A DNA stretch of 64,000 bases from Triplophysa rosa (lineage: Eukaryota > Chordata > Actinopteri > Cypriniformes > Nemacheilidae): the NCBI RefSeq assembly GCF_024868665.1, contig NC_079913.1, positions 10,862,299-10,926,298 on the forward strand, read 5' to 3'. The notes below the pieces were generated by a model. It saw nothing but the letters and a program-made list of their open reading frames with translations, was not told the origin of the DNA and made no database searches. This document shows positions 1 through 12,625 of this stretch, one piece after another. Within the stretch, counting starts at the first letter, position 1, and each line of letters opens with the position of its first letter. Position numbers and translations under genes: made by a program.

Positions 1-719
1 GCTGCATTCTAGTATAACAGATGCTTTACATTTCTTCTGCATTCACTTGCACAAAAATACCAAGAAATACTGGGATTGGTGTTCTTAGAGTAACATTTAA
101 ATGCCATGCTATATAAATATAAATACATTCAGTATCATAACATATTACAAAGTACTAAGTTATTAGCATTTTTTACCATCAATGTACCATGGTTTCGCAT
201 TTATGAGGATTATTCCAGTAAACAGGTGGGCAACGAGCACAAGTACATAGATGAAACAGATATTACTTTTTATTTTCTAGCATCGTGTCAACATACAAGC
301 CACAAAAAAAATAGTTTTCATGAAAAATATTTCCCTTTTTTAGATTATCTGTGAATCATATCGTTTTTAGAGCTGACAAATCTCACACTAATACAGTAGT
401 GGGAGTGAGAAAGTGGAAGTATTTTTACTTTATGATATGAGATGACATTAAGACACTGGAATTAAACAAATATAGCAAGCATTTGTCACACCCACTCACT
501 GAAAATCACAATAAACAAGTTAAAGAAACATTAGGGATGCGATGCACATATGCACAAATTACACAATGTTTTCCAATGCACACTGTATGTTTCAGGTGAG
601 TCTTTTTCCACCGACAGGAAGCCAGAAATATATGTCAATATTATAGCCAAGCGGCAGCTTATTGCACCTGTTTTTTTTTTTCAGTGCATTACTACGCAAT
701 CATTTGTAAAGTAATGTAA

Positions 720-957
720 ACATTACTTGGGAGCTTGGGAGGAGCATCTGTTAACTCCTCCCCTTCAACTGTCAGTCTGCTGCCAGTTCCATTTCAAAAT
801 GTGATGGCTGTTTTTATACATCCAATCAAATCGCAGAGAAAGACGAAGGCCACGCCCACTATTTTTCTCATTAGAAATTCTATTTCACTCGGAAATGTGT
901 CAAAATACGGAAGTAAAAACGATCGCAATTTCCGGTTCACGGGGACTTTAATTAAGC
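720..957 (-). repeat. Interspersed repeat, inverted partner of 14357-14585
   Basis: Read on the minus strand this stretch matches 14357-14585 over about 225 bp, by eye at roughly 80 percent identity. Both contain AAGTCCC, GTGAACCGGAA, GCGATTTGATTGGATG and AGCAGACTGACAGTT in the same order. The two copies are therefore members of one dispersed family in opposite orientation. I do not know the family name. Confidence 0.7.
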
Positions 958-1532
958 ATCATCATAGAATATGTAAAATATTTTTCCAGTGATAATAATT
1001 TCTTCATGACTTAAAATGACTTGAATGTAACTCTACACCCTTGCTTCATTTAGTTTATGCAGAATCAGTCCCCGCCTCCATTTAATCGCGTGAGGTCGGA
1101 CCATTGATTATAGGTACATAGCTGCTTCATTTGACATGTAAGCAGCGTGGGCTCATGTTGCAGAAGCAGAGCCGAGACTTTGCACCTTCTTTACATATCT
1201 ATGGCTCAAATCTGTTAACGTGATGCATTTTATGGAGAAAATAATGGTTTAAATTGATGAATTTGCACATGGTTTATTTTAAAGCAGACACATAATTAAA
1301 CACCACATAGACAAATAAAGAACATTAAAAACTTGAATTTCACCACAGGGGGACTGGCAATAGGAAATAGCAAATTATAGGTTTTCCTTGCAAAGAAAGG
1401 AATAAAGTCTATGAGCTTTATAAAAAAAGACAAGCCCTACAGTATGTCATCCTCAATGTTTCTGTTTCATAGGAAATACGTCAGCACAGGAGCTAAATGA
1501 TTGCATTCAACAAACCAGTGTAAAGATATAAA

Positions 1533-1606
1533 GTCAAGTCAAATGTATTTTATAGCACATTTTTACAATTTGCATTGCATCAAAGCAGCTGTACAAAAAG
1601 AAAAGC
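1533..1606. repeat. LINE-tail-like dispersed repeat fragment
   Basis: The segment GTCAAGTCAAATGTATTTTA followed by ATAGCACATTTTTACAATTTGC and CATCAAAGCAGCTGTAC resembles a 3'-tail type repeat common in teleost genomes. Only this short fragment is present and no reverse transcriptase frame is near it. The assignment is from memory of the motif. Confidence 0.45.
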
Positions 1607-2804
1607 CAAAAAAGGTCAAATAAAGGTGTAGACGGTCTTTAAAATGTTAATAGATTGACACCTGGGTCCAGGTGTGTCATGTATTGAGTTGAACTATGTA
1701 CAACATACAAATTTGCTTCTATGTGCTCTATTCGTCGTCTTTCACATAAAATCTTGTAGTGGTGTAATATGTGCAATCTTGTAATGCCATTTAATCAACA
1801 ACAAAACTGCAGAGATTAGTGCATGAATTAGTGCACTATAACGGCATCGTCTTTATCCAACCAGCCAATCACGTATAAGACTGCAAGTAATCATAGTCAT
1901 TTGATGTTTGATTCAGAATTTCATCTTAAAGACCCATCTCTCCGAAACTGTCCTAAGGCTCAGTATGAATGTTTGATGTCATCAGACACTCTCCATGGTT
2001 CCTGTAGGCTCTACAGGGAGCAGATGTTTTTGCGATTTAGACGGTGGGGTGCTCACCTGGAAATCTGATTAGCAGATACAGAGAAATCAACAATAGTAAT
2101 GAGACCTTTTGGGGTCCCTATGGGGCACAGATACGTGCAGGATCGCTTCGGCCCTAACAATGTTTATCCACTGCGTGCTTGCGTGGGAACAAAATCGATA
2201 AATAAAGAAAACCGTTGCTGGTTTATACAGTACAGACAGCAAACTGTGAAAGTTAAACGAGCTCCAGGAACAGTGTGTTGCCTTTGTACACTGCGTGTGT
2301 GTGTGTGTGAACGAGTACCTGTGAAGGCACTATGACGCACAATCAGAATCACATTATTTGCAATTGCCTAAGAAGGAATATAGTGGAATTGGATTTGCAG
2401 GAACAGAAAACCACACCAGTGACGCTTGCTGGAGAAAACTTACCATCTTAAGTGAAGGCCTAATACTTAGGACTAATAGCTTGTTTAAATCCTTTACCCC
2501 ATTTGACTTAGCAAACACAACTAACCCAGGTAAATATAATGCACTAAAATGCACTTTATTCAATTGTAAGTGCACTTAAAGTGCTATATTTTCACACATT
2601 AAGTTTGTGCTTAGTATACAAAAAACATATAGTACTTCTATTCATGGGGTCTCAAAACAGCGCAGTATAGCACGCTTAGATCATAAGGTTATTTTAAAAA
2701 AGTACTTACGTCTTTTTTTGTAAATTAAGTACAAAATTAGTGCCTAAAAAATAGATCATTTTAAATATGCTTAGTCACCTGGGAATATATAGTATATATA
2801 CTAG

Positions 2805-3010
2805 GGCTGTACAATACATCGCTGTTTTCAAAGTATTGCAAATGTGCACATTGTAATGAATCGCAATAACCAAATGTTTTAATAATGCAAAAAGTATCGT
2901 TTTCATTTTCAGAGAGGCTGACAAGTGAATGTTATTGCCCTTGTGTGCATGAGTGCATGCATGCGCTCCGATGTGTTGAAGATGATCAACCTATATATTC
3001 TTATAGGTAA
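2805..3010. repeat. hAT-like fragment (TAGGGCTGTACAATA end)
   Basis: The stretch begins with TAGGGCTGTACAATACATCG, the kind of terminal sequence seen in many teleost hAT-derived short elements. The other end is not clear, so the limits are approximate. Confidence 0.35.
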
Positions 3011-5632
3011 AATTTTAAAAATCTAAAGTGTTATTGCATATCATTTCATATATTGCATTATTTTATGCATTTTCATCATTTCACAACTGCATTATTTGGC
3101 ATGTTGTTGAATTTACATATAACAGATGTGCAGTGTGCTGCACGTGGACTAGTCCAGACTCACGCAAAGGACAGTATGGTTAAACAAAAGCATTATCTTT
3201 CTATGTTAGCCTTGATGGTTTAAAATTCAAAAATGCAGCATGAATCAGTTCTTGGCGAGTCACGAATCAGAAATCCTGCGTTGGAGATTAGCACTTGGTT
3301 AAAAATACCGTGCTCCATTAACACACAAGCTTTAATCTTCTCTGAGCTGATCTCCACCGCTTGCTGATGAGCACATCAGGTCTGCTAATTTAAAGCCAAA
3401 GTCACTTTCAAAACGCACGGACGAACGTAATTATGATGTTTGAAAAATGTAGCGGGCACGCTGGTTAGAGTTTGACATCTCTTAATTGTGGTTGATGGCT
3501 CGGCCGAAGTCTTTAGCAGCTCTTTACGGATTGATTAGCTGGTGGAGTTAATGTCATTAGCGCGACGGCGGGAAAACTGGCTCTCCATCGCCGCTTTGCT
3601 TTCCCTGTTTGTGATTAGTGACTGATCTCAGCTACGATCGTGTCATGCCCGTGAAGACCACTTTCCTCATTTTAAGTGGATGCACACAACCCAGAGGTTT
3701 ATAAAGAATCCATAAACTATGACTAAACTGCTTCGAGGAAAAGTTGGCTTTGTATTCTTGATGATTATTGTGTCATGATCACAGCTTAACAGTTTTTAGT
3801 GTTAATGTCAATAAATAGACAATAGAAATCCTACTAAAGTGTCCTACAGCATTTATAAGACAGAGTCTCCATGATCTTATAAGGGCACACACTACAGGAT
3901 ATAAACTTCCTGCCTATTTATATTTTTGAGATTTGCCACTTTTCTGGAATGAAAGGCCCTTGAATGTAGCCAGCTGGCAGCTCGTGGCTTTCACTGATGC
4001 TCTGGTGTGCGCAAATAGGGCAGCGATGAGCAACAGCCAATGAAATTGCAAGATACCTCATAATTCATTTAATATGCTGGTTTTTATAGCAATGTGTGTA
4101 TTTGAAAGAAATCCGGGATCATATTCTTTTGAACATTTTATTGCCTAGACGTTGCTCTTTATATCTCAGTGGGTTTATTAAGTCTCAGATGTTTGCCCTG
4201 AAAATCTTTGAAATAGACAACAAAAATAAAACCATTGTTAACTTCTGTTGAAAAGTTTTATTGTATCTTTTCTCCATTTTCAATACACTTTTCCTAATGA
4301 AAAAACAATCATACATCAAACCTAAACAAACAGTAGCCAAAGTTTACTTGTTGGCAGAAGATTAAAAATATTTGTTTATTTATTTAATATTATTTGCTTA
4401 TTATATTTGCTTGCTTATATACCTTTCTGTGGTTTTGTCTTCAGATATGAGATTTGATGGAGTTTGTTTAATTACGTGTGAAGTGTGTTTAATTAGGACT
4501 GGGAAAGAGAGCGACTTTATAGTCTCTGAAGAATGAAGGTTATAGAAGTTTGACACCAAAAGATTGCCTGTTCTTATGTGCGCTTATCAACACGCACGCA
4601 CACATGCACGCTTCAAAACCGCAGCAGAGCTTAGAGACAGAAACATTTCTGACTGCAGTGTTTTTCCTGAAGGGTTTGTTTTCTTGTATATTCCCAACAG
4701 GACTACAAAAAGCGCATAGCTAGTATATAACTGAGTGCCTCAAAGAAGCCAAAATACTGATTTACCATTGTATGTCTCTATAATGCAAAACAATATTATT
4801 TCAACCCAAAGGTAATGGTTATTTTACCATGAAAGGTGAACATTTATACTTATTTAGTATAGAATTTTAGTATTTAGTAAAATACCTAAAATACATAATC
4901 TATAGTGCCTCTGGCCTAATCACAGCCATGCTGATATAGAGCACTATCACACTCCTACTCAAGTGATATTGCATTGATATATTTACGTATATGTTAAATA
5001 AATGGTTTATTTCCAAAAATCATGTTTTTATTATGTTATAATGTTTTTATTGTTAGTTAGCTGTATTTTTTGAGTTATTATGGCTTAAATCAAAACAAAC
5101 CAACTGCAGATATTGATTGGAATGCACAATAAAAAGCATGATTTCAGAGTTATTCCTCAGACCATTAAAGGTGAAGTGTGTAATTTTGCTCCTATTCAAT
5201 CTTAATGGGGTGCGAGCTAGCCATTCGCGAAATGATTTCCCCAAAGAGTATAAATACCGTGACTCTGGGTGCTATCAAAACATTGCTCCGTTTGTTTGAG
5301 CAGTCAAATATATTAAGGTCTGGCTCGACCTATTATGCTGTGCAACCTGTTTAGTCGCAGCTCTCCCATAAAACCAAACAAATTGAAGTATTCAAATGCC
5401 GGTGCCCTGTAAAGTACATACTTAATGTGTGGTCTGTCTTTATTATGGTGGTAATAAACCTCAGGACTCAAGGGGAGTTACCGTCAAACATTTGTGCCAT
5501 TATATCTTACTATTAAAGAGCTGAACCGTTCTTAGCACGGTCTGGAATGGTTACAGTTATGTTTCCACGTGAGCCTGGTTCGGCACGGTTACAAACTGGA
5601 TTTTTTTTTTGGCACTTTTGGCTTGTAACTGT

Positions 5633-6119
5633 CAGTGATGGATGTAACTACTTACTAAGTAGTTACTGTAATTTAATTACTTTTCTCTTGTAAAAGGAAA
5701 GTAATTAAATTACAGAAAAAATAAGAGTAATCCTTACAGTTACTTCTGATGTAATTAAACTAAATACTTTGTGTAATATATGTGTGTGCAATAGTGGAAT
5801 TGACATCAAAATTCGGAGTCTAACTTTAAAATCCGCGCTTTAATGTATAATTCTCACATTTGTTATACATTGGCCAGTTAATAACACTACTTTATGTAGT
5901 TTAATATTATTTATTTGAATGAATGAAATAAGCCGTTTCATGTCTATCCTTGAATCACTTAACTAATCAAGCTTAATGTAGGATATAGAAAGTAATTAGT
6001 AATAAGTAATTAAATACATTTTGGAGAGAGTAACTTGTACAGTAATCTAATTACACTATTGAATATGTAATTAGTAACTTGTAATTGATTACCTTTTCAG
6101 AGTAACTTGCCCAACACTG
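5633..6119. mobile_element. hAT-type non-autonomous element with 8-bp target duplication
   Basis: The element starts CAGTGATGG and ends CCAACACTG, which is nearly the reverse complement of the start. The interior is rich in AAGTAATTAAATTAC-type palindromic sequence. The 8 bases to the left (GTAACTGT, 5625-5632) and right (GTAAATGT, 6120-6127) agree at seven of eight positions, as expected for a hAT target duplication. There is no transposase frame. This is a common teleost repeat type. Confidence 0.8.
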
Positions 6120-6363
6120 GTAAATGTGTGTGCGCAGGCACGTCCTGTTTCTTTACAACGCAACATCGCCATCCATTTTTTTTTTCAATTCTCATTGTAG
6201 TGCGAAAGTTGGGTTATTTTAAAATCACATGGAAAAAGATCGTCATTGTATGTCTGTGGCAAAAGTGTAAATGTTCCTCATTTTTGGTTTACAAACCCTT
6301 GCCTTGCGACACACATCCTCACCTAAATCAATGATTTCGCAGCGTTCTTTTGTGCAGAGCATA

Positions 6364-6753
6364 CTCTAGTGCAGTGGTCCTCAACTCTGGCCTGCCAGAT
6401 CCATTTTCCTGCCAAATTTTAGGAAAACTCTGATATAAAACACCTGAACAAGCTAATCAGCGTCTTTAGGAATAGATGCTTTCAACTTAATGCGGCGCTG
6501 AGCAATTCTATCAGCGTATGACATTTAAGTACCGCGATAGCGATTCAAGTGCAGATTGCTCGGTACGCAGTTGAATCGCTCTCGCGGTACTTTAATGCGA
6601 TATGCCAAACAATCTGCGCAGCCCAACATTAAGTTGAACGCGTCTGTTCCTGAAGTCACTGATTAGCCTCTTCAGGTGTTTTATCAGAGTTGGGGCTAAA
6701 CTCGGCAGGAAAATGGATCTCGTGGGCCAGAGTTGAGAACCACTGCTCTAGTG
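6364..6753. mobile_element. Palindromic hAT-type MITE with perfect 8-bp target duplication
   Basis: The 374-bp element at 6372-6745 begins CAGTGGTCCTCAACTCTGG and ends CCAGAGTTGAGAACCACTG, almost a perfect inverted pair. It is flanked on both sides by CTCTAGTG (6364-6371 and 6746-6753), a perfect 8-bp duplication. The two halves are largely inverted repeats of one another, including ACCGCGA...TCGCGGT arms near the centre, so a transcript would fold into a long hairpin. There is no coding capacity. A degraded relative of the inner arms lies at about 20318-20470. Confidence 0.88.
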
Positions 6754-7689
6754 TGTAGACGCCCCGAGCAGTTAGAAAACTGACAAACAAGAGCAGCTTC
6801 TAACAGAACAATTTTCTTCTTCTTAAACCCGTTTCTCTTCAAACTCGCACAATGCCCTTCAATTCAATGTCCCTGTCAGTCAATAGATAATAATGGATTG
6901 CTTGTGTGAGCCAGAGCAGAGGCCATTAGTATCGGTGCTCTGTCAGAATAACTTACGAGGCTGTTGATCTGCACGGCTCCGAAAGCTTTCAGCTCCTGGA
7001 GGCCGGAGAGCCTCTGTGGATCAGATGAGAAGGATAAGCTGACCTCTACGGTTAGCACATCAAATCAAGGAGGCGGGGATAGAAGATACCCAGGATTTAA
7101 AAATGACCTCCACGGTCATTTTTAAAGAGCAAAGGTGATCTCTACAAACCAAATAAATGGGGAATTGAAAATTGAGCTTATATAGGCTTTAGTAAGAGAA
7201 GATGCCGTTGCAAATCTTTGTAAACAATCAGGCTGTGAGGGACTAAAGTACGGTGCGTTTTTTGAGAATTTTCTGTCCAATAGAGAATTTGGGAAAGGAC
7301 TTGTGCCATTAATTTAAAGTTTTTTGCTAAATATTCAAATATACAGTTTTGTTGAGACTGAGAGCATTGGAAAACTGTTTTATAAGACTAGATTACATCA
7401 TTCACAGTGTTATATGGGAGTGGCCAGTCATTGCTCAGCTCATTGCCATTATTTCTATTTCCAAGGTAACAATAACTAATCTGATTGGTTGAGCTTGTTT
7501 AAGGATTGTAGGTAGTATAACGCTTAACACGGTTTCTACATCCTACGTAACACGTGACATTTAAAAAATAACCATTTCTAATATAGAATCTATTGATAGC
7601 TATTTTGTATCGCTGTTGCCCAGAGGAAAAAATGTTTGCTCATTGGTCAGGAAACATAGTTGTGATTCTCCTGTGTTTCTTGATTAAGC

Positions 7690-8150
7690 GTCAGCAGTTT
7701 ATCAGATATTTTGAGAGTAGACACAACGGAGACATGAGAAATATCTGAGACTTAGTTGAGATTCTTATTTATCTCTCATTGTAGTATCAACAGTGTCTCA
7801 GATGTTTCTCCTAAAACTCCTTAGGATAAATAAAAGTAGACATACTGTAAGTGAGACATGAGAAAGTCTTGAAAAGAAGAAAAACTGGAGAACTTTTTAT
7901 TGTTGTGTTTTTTTATGATGATGTTGTTGTTTTTCACATTGATGGATGAGAGCACAGTGTGAGATGTTATGAAGATATCTTATGAAACTTTAGAGGAGAT
8001 AAATCTGAGAATGTTAGAGTCAGGAGAAACATGTGAGAAGCAGGAGACTTAAATTTAAGTCTCATTTTGATGTTCACTTGAACTAATTTCTGTCTAGGAG
8101 AAAGATGTGAGATGGGAAGGAGATATCTTGTTTGATCTTCCTTTCCTCTG
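7690..8150 (+). repeat. Purine-rich GAGA-patterned segment
   Basis: The plus strand repeats variants of GAGACATGAGAAA, TGAGAC and GGAGAAA every 20 to 60 bases, giving a clear strand bias in purines. It is not a simple tandem array. It may be an old dispersed repeat or a decayed satellite; I cannot name it. Confidence 0.35.
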
Positions 8151-8353
8151 GGTGGGGCTGGAGTGGACTTGAAAATAACAAAAAACAATGAAATATGTTT
8201 TAACAATTTTGCAGAAATCGCACTGTGTTTACCATTGTTTTACAATCTCAAAGCTCATGGGAAGTCTATTGAAAGGTTTTTACATTATCTCAAAAAATCT
8301 ATTGACCTATTCAATTTGAATGAGATCTTTACCTCCTACGGTTGTGTCCTATA

Positions 8354-8393
8354 TACATTTACACTTAGCAGACGCTTTTATCCAAAGAGTTCA
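8354..8393 (-). repeat. SINE tail fragment
   Basis: TTAGCAGACGCTTTTATCCA matches the tail module seen in the full SINE at 12456-12610. The tRNA-like head is absent. Confidence 0.5.
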
Positions 8394-9127
8394 GGAAGCA
8401 ATAAAGCGATATGTCATACAGGAGCATGTTGTCTGAGAATAAAACATGTTGCTTTGTTGTGGAGATCAATAAGACAGGGAACAGAATATTTATATAGGCT
8501 GAATTGAATGGGCATCACCAGTCAGTATAAAGCAAATTCTCTGTGTGTGTTTGGATTATAAATTCCCTCTGTGTACGGGAGCCTGAGGGAATAAGTGTTT
8601 CATTGGAGAAATAAACAGCACGTTGTGTTCTGAGCCTCCTGATATCAGTTCATTCCTGCCTCATTCGTCAAAGACAGTCACATTTGCGTCTGCTGTCTTT
8701 AGCTGAAGTAAACTTAAACAACGTTCGAATGTATTTCCTAGGAACAGGTGGAAGTTGACAAAAATATGGTATTATGCGATTATGTGCTTTCTTACCTGAT
8801 CAGGGCTTTTAAATAAAAAAAACATATAATTCTTGACAAAATATTTATACATGTGTCGCTTACGGGCTAAACCTTATCAAAACTGAAGCTTGGAATGAAT
8901 AATTTAAAGCTTTGTGGATTGTAGAAGATAATATGCATAATTAGGCATGCGGAACTCTTTAACCAAAAATGTTCTACATTTTCAGGATTTACTTTGAGGT
9001 TTAGAAAATGTAAATAATAATGTCATATACATATAATAAAGTAATGTATAATGCATAATGTAACTGGTATCAAATGCAACATTCTGTGTATTTAAATATA
9101 CTATACATTTGTATCAGAGTATGTGCA

Positions 9128-9197
9128 ATCCCAGGGCTCGAACCCATGACCTTGGTGTTGCTAGCGCCATGCTCCAACCACTGAGCTACAGGAAAGC
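9128..9197 (-). repeat. SINE head fragment (tRNA-like)
   Basis: On the minus strand this reads as a tRNA-derived head with an A box (GCTCAGTGGTTGGAGC) and a B box (GGTTCGAGCC). It is closely similar to the head of the SINE at 12456-12610, but the tail module is missing. Confidence 0.65.
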
Positions 9198-9419
9198 TTG
9201 GAGATAATTGTATATATTATATAGATTATTGATATTGTGTTAATACTTATACTCTGACTGACCCTCCAGCACAGTAGATGGTGGTCTTGCAACTGTTCAG
9301 CATTTTGCCTTAAAAGTCACAATGATTACAAATTTTTCTCTGCTGCCCTACACATAAATTCTGATACATGGAAAAAAGAGAAATATGATTAGATAATGCT
9401 ATAACTCAAAACTTTCTTT

Positions 9420-9420
<1 letters not shown>

Positions 9421-9457
<37 letters not shown>
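9421..9457. repeat. (TG)n microsatellite
   Basis: An almost pure TG dinucleotide run of about 36 bp. Confidence 0.95.
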
Positions 9458-9888
9458 CAAAAGATATCAATTAAATTGTTAACAGTGAAAGCTTTAAGTA
9501 GAATATAATATAATACTAAATAATAACACCTTTATTGTCACTGCATAGCTGTAGAGCAAAATATTAGGTATTTTTTAATATAAATATACACATACGCTGT
9601 TTTTAGCTGTTTAAGACATACTTGTATCCAAAATAGCATCAATTTATTATAAAAGAGCCAGTGATACTCCTTGATATCTTCAAAAATTGTATTTTTATCG
9701 TGTTTACCAAATATAATAACTGTGAAGTTCCATGAATGACAGAAGTCGTGCATTTGTAGTCCAGGGCAACGTTCTATCCGACAAGCTGTCTCTGAGACAT
9801 ACCGACAGTCTGACAGCTGACCCGCATGAACACACAAGGCTCGGTTCGCACGCAGCCTGTGATATATCTGAAAAACAGCTCACTGGCA

Positions 9889-9902
9889 GTTGTCATGGTA
9901 AC
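9889..9902. promoter_or_regulatory. X-box (RFX-type) motif
   Basis: GTTGTCATGGTAAC is an imperfect palindrome matching the RFX X-box form GTTGCCATGGCAAC except at positions 5 and 11. It lies in unexplained sequence far from any recognised promoter, so function is uncertain. Confidence 0.35.
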
Positions 9903-10270
9903 CGCACATTTCTCAGCCCTTCGCTGCGAAGCGTCTGCGAGTATATACTGTTGTGATTCAAAATTAGTGTCTGCCTGATACATACACGTGCCAAGGGTTA
10001 GGGGCATGTGCACGTGAATGTATACGCTCGGCGAGGTCTCCCCTTCGAACTGACTTCAGCGGTCCACCCAGCAGGTGGTCTTTAATGCCAGTAAGGCTTC
10101 CTGAAGCTATAACACAAATCATAGCAATCACAAGGTGTTCTTATAAAAGCCAGTTGCACTTTTGTATTGTTGATGTGTTTCTGTTACTGTGATTCTAGAA
10201 ACACAGATATTAAACACACAATAATACATAACACACCCACACATAATGTGGGGGTGGTTTATTATAGTAG

Positions 10271-10560
10271 TTAAAGGAATAGTTTTCCCAGAAATGAAAA
10301 TTCTCCCATAATTGATTTACCCTCATTCCTTCACAGACAAACATGACTTCTTTCCTTCGGTTGAGTACAAATGAACATACAGTAGATTAAAGGGACAGTT
10401 CACCCAAAAATAAAAATTCTGTCATCATTTATTCACCCTCATGTCGTTCAAAACCTGTATATGACTCTTTCTTCTGTGGAACACAAAAGAAGATATTTTG
10501 AGAAATGTCTCGGTGGGTTTGTGTCCATACAATGGAAGTCAATGAGTGACCGGTCCACAC
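10271..10560. repeat. Two tandem half-copies of the cyprinid palindromic MITE
   Basis: The first half (10271-10386) starts TTAAAGGAATAGTTTTCCCA and the second (10387 to about 10560) starts TTAAAGGGACAGTTCACCC. Both continue with the CATCATTTATTCACCCTCAT-type arm and AACACAAAAGAAGATATTTT. The right-hand arms, ending GGGTGAACTATCCCTTTAA in intact copies, are missing, so these are truncated. Several similar copies are in the window. I believe the family belongs to the Angel-like palindromic elements of cyprinids, but the name is uncertain. Confidence 0.75.
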
Positions 10561-11607
10561 CACAAAAAAGACATTTAAGAAACCATCGGGAATACCACAG
10601 AAGCTGCATAGCAACGCATTGAAATCCATTCAGAACACCCTAGCAAAGGCAAAGGATGCTTTGGTAACCCCCCACATCTCCATAGCATCGTAATGCCGAC
10701 TTTTGCACACTTACTCTAAAACGCATTTCTGCTTGTACAGATGAACAGAGCGCATCCTGCACGCACACCGACTGCAGCACGGCACACCGAGGATAAAATG
10801 TTCCTAGGCTCTGCGCCACATCTGAGGAATATTAAAACAATCCCATCAGCCAACTTCAAACGCTCGGCACACACCGAGAAAGAAAAGAGGACATCTGTAG
10901 AATATTCAAAGACACTCTCTCCCCTCGACTACCATCACACAGTCAGAGAAACCTGAGAGAAGAGATCCTCTCTGAATTTAGATGAGCTCTGCTAATACAA
11001 CAGAATGGAGACGGGGGAGCTCTCGTCCTTACTGTCGTGTAGTGAGGATGGGGACTGAATTTGGCAGGACATGCTTAACATCGCATGGACACTTCAACGG
11101 ATGCTTAGCAGGTCTAAATAAACTCCGGACCTGGGGGGGGCAATTCAAAACTTACTGGTCTCCAACTGGGAGGAGGAAATCGCTCACATTGTACCGCCAA
11201 GTGCACATCCAAACAGGCTGGGCTATGGCATTTCGGATTGCAAAATAAAGACATCAGATCGATAAAATAAGTAGTTTGTTTATCTTTTGGTACATTATAG
11301 GCTTGACGCGTATCATTCGGAGCTCATATTTTCGCTCACTCTCTCGTCTTGTTAAATGTGTATTTTGGCACGCTCATTTAGTTTCCCTCCATGCTTGGCG
11401 GGTGTGCTTGCTCCCGGCAGTAATTAATTGGAACACCTGTTCTCAATCACCTTTTCCGTTCCGCCACCCCCAAAGAATTATGGGATATACACTTGGGCAA
11501 TGAGGGTATATGTGAACATGTTCAAAAAGGACAATTATAGATCATTTCAAGATGTTGAGCACATGACGCCATATTTTTGGACATATGGTCAGATTTTGCT
11601 TTTGCTT

Positions 11608-11770
11608 CTGTCATCATTTATTTACCCTCATGTCATTTCAAACCTGTAGGACTTTCTTCTGCAGAACACAAAAGAAGATATTCTGAAGAATGTTTGTAAC
11701 CAAACGACATCAAAACAACAAACAACAACAAAACGACCTCACTGACTTCCATTGTATGAACACATTTTTT
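11608..11770. repeat. Half-copy of the cyprinid palindromic MITE
   Basis: Contains the left-arm signature TCATCATTTATTTACCCTCA followed by AACACAAAAGAAGATATTCT and ACTTCCATTGTATG. The matching right arm is absent. Confidence 0.7.
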
Positions 11771-12440
11771 TTCAACAGGGCAGTGAAGGAAATATGAATG
11801 CATTGTACAAATACGAATAGTTTGAAACGGAAAACAACATAGATGTCTAAAGTAGAGTGAGAAAGCTACCTGCTCACTTTCATCGCAAAGGCCAGTTACT
11901 CGAGTGCTATGTGATCCCCAGAAGTACGTGACCTGCTTTCTACAATCCGTGGTATACACTATAGACTGCAATCCACAGTAAGGAAAACGCCAGTATTCCT
12001 TTAAGAACAGAGAAGAAACCGGTGTGCCAAAGAAACACCGCTTTAAGAGAGTTTTTCGTATCAATGCTGCCATGTTGACAGGTCCAAGTTTTCCCGGGCG
12101 GGAGGGGTTAAAGAATGCTGCAGTTAAATAACATGCCCATCACTTATCAAACACCTCACAAGACTGACAATCCAGAGAGCGTCTCCATAACAACGCATCT
12201 CAGTCCACAGAACTGGCACACATTCAATTCACAGCTGGTGAGTGCATGACAACTTCCTTAAACCAGATGTCTATAGATTTTCTTTTTTAATGTATTCTTA
12301 ATAGAAAGGCTGCAGTGTTTCTTGATTATTTTAAATAGTTTATCAAAACATGTTATGCTGTACTGTATGAATCTTCAGTCGTGTTATGTGAATAATAGTT
12401 AATAATGTATCCCATAATGCAGCAATGCATTCAAATTTTG

Positions 12441-12625
12441 CATTTTAAAACAAATGCAGTGCATTGCATTTTACACTTACGCATTTGGCAGACGCTTTTA
12501 TCCAAAGCGACTTACATTGCATTGTGCTATACATTTGTTTCTGACTAGGGATCGAACCCATGACCTTGGTGTAGCTAGTGCCATGCTCTAACCACTGAGC
12601 CACAGGAAAGCATTTTAAAACAAAT
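12441..12625 (-). mobile_element. tRNA-derived SINE with perfect 15-bp target duplication
   Basis: The element (12456-12610) reads on the minus strand as a tRNA-like head (A box GCTCAGTGGTTAGAGC, B box GGTTCGATCC) joined to a tail with AAGTCGCTTTGGATAAAAGC and GTCTGCCAAATG. It is flanked by CATTTTAAAACAAAT at 12441-12455 and 12611-12625, a perfect 15-bp duplication, which shows it arose by target-primed reverse transcription and is fairly recent. The tail module is shared by many teleost SINEs. Confidence 0.88.

Noticed and set aside
9421..9457. CRISPR-like regular repeat
   Set aside because: It is a simple TG microsatellite in a vertebrate genome; no spacer structure.
10741..11248. Two adjacent plus-strand frames with moderate GC
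   Set aside because: They are short, in different frames, and lack family similarity. The region may be regulatory, but nothing specific supports a gene.
11633..12073. 146-residue open frame on the minus strand
   Set aside because: Its C-terminal part reads through a palindromic MITE arm; no conserved motif and no splice context.
12541..12610. tRNA gene on the minus strand
   Set aside because: A and B boxes are present, but the sequence continues into a SINE tail and is bounded by a 15-bp duplication, and no clover-leaf 3' half is present.
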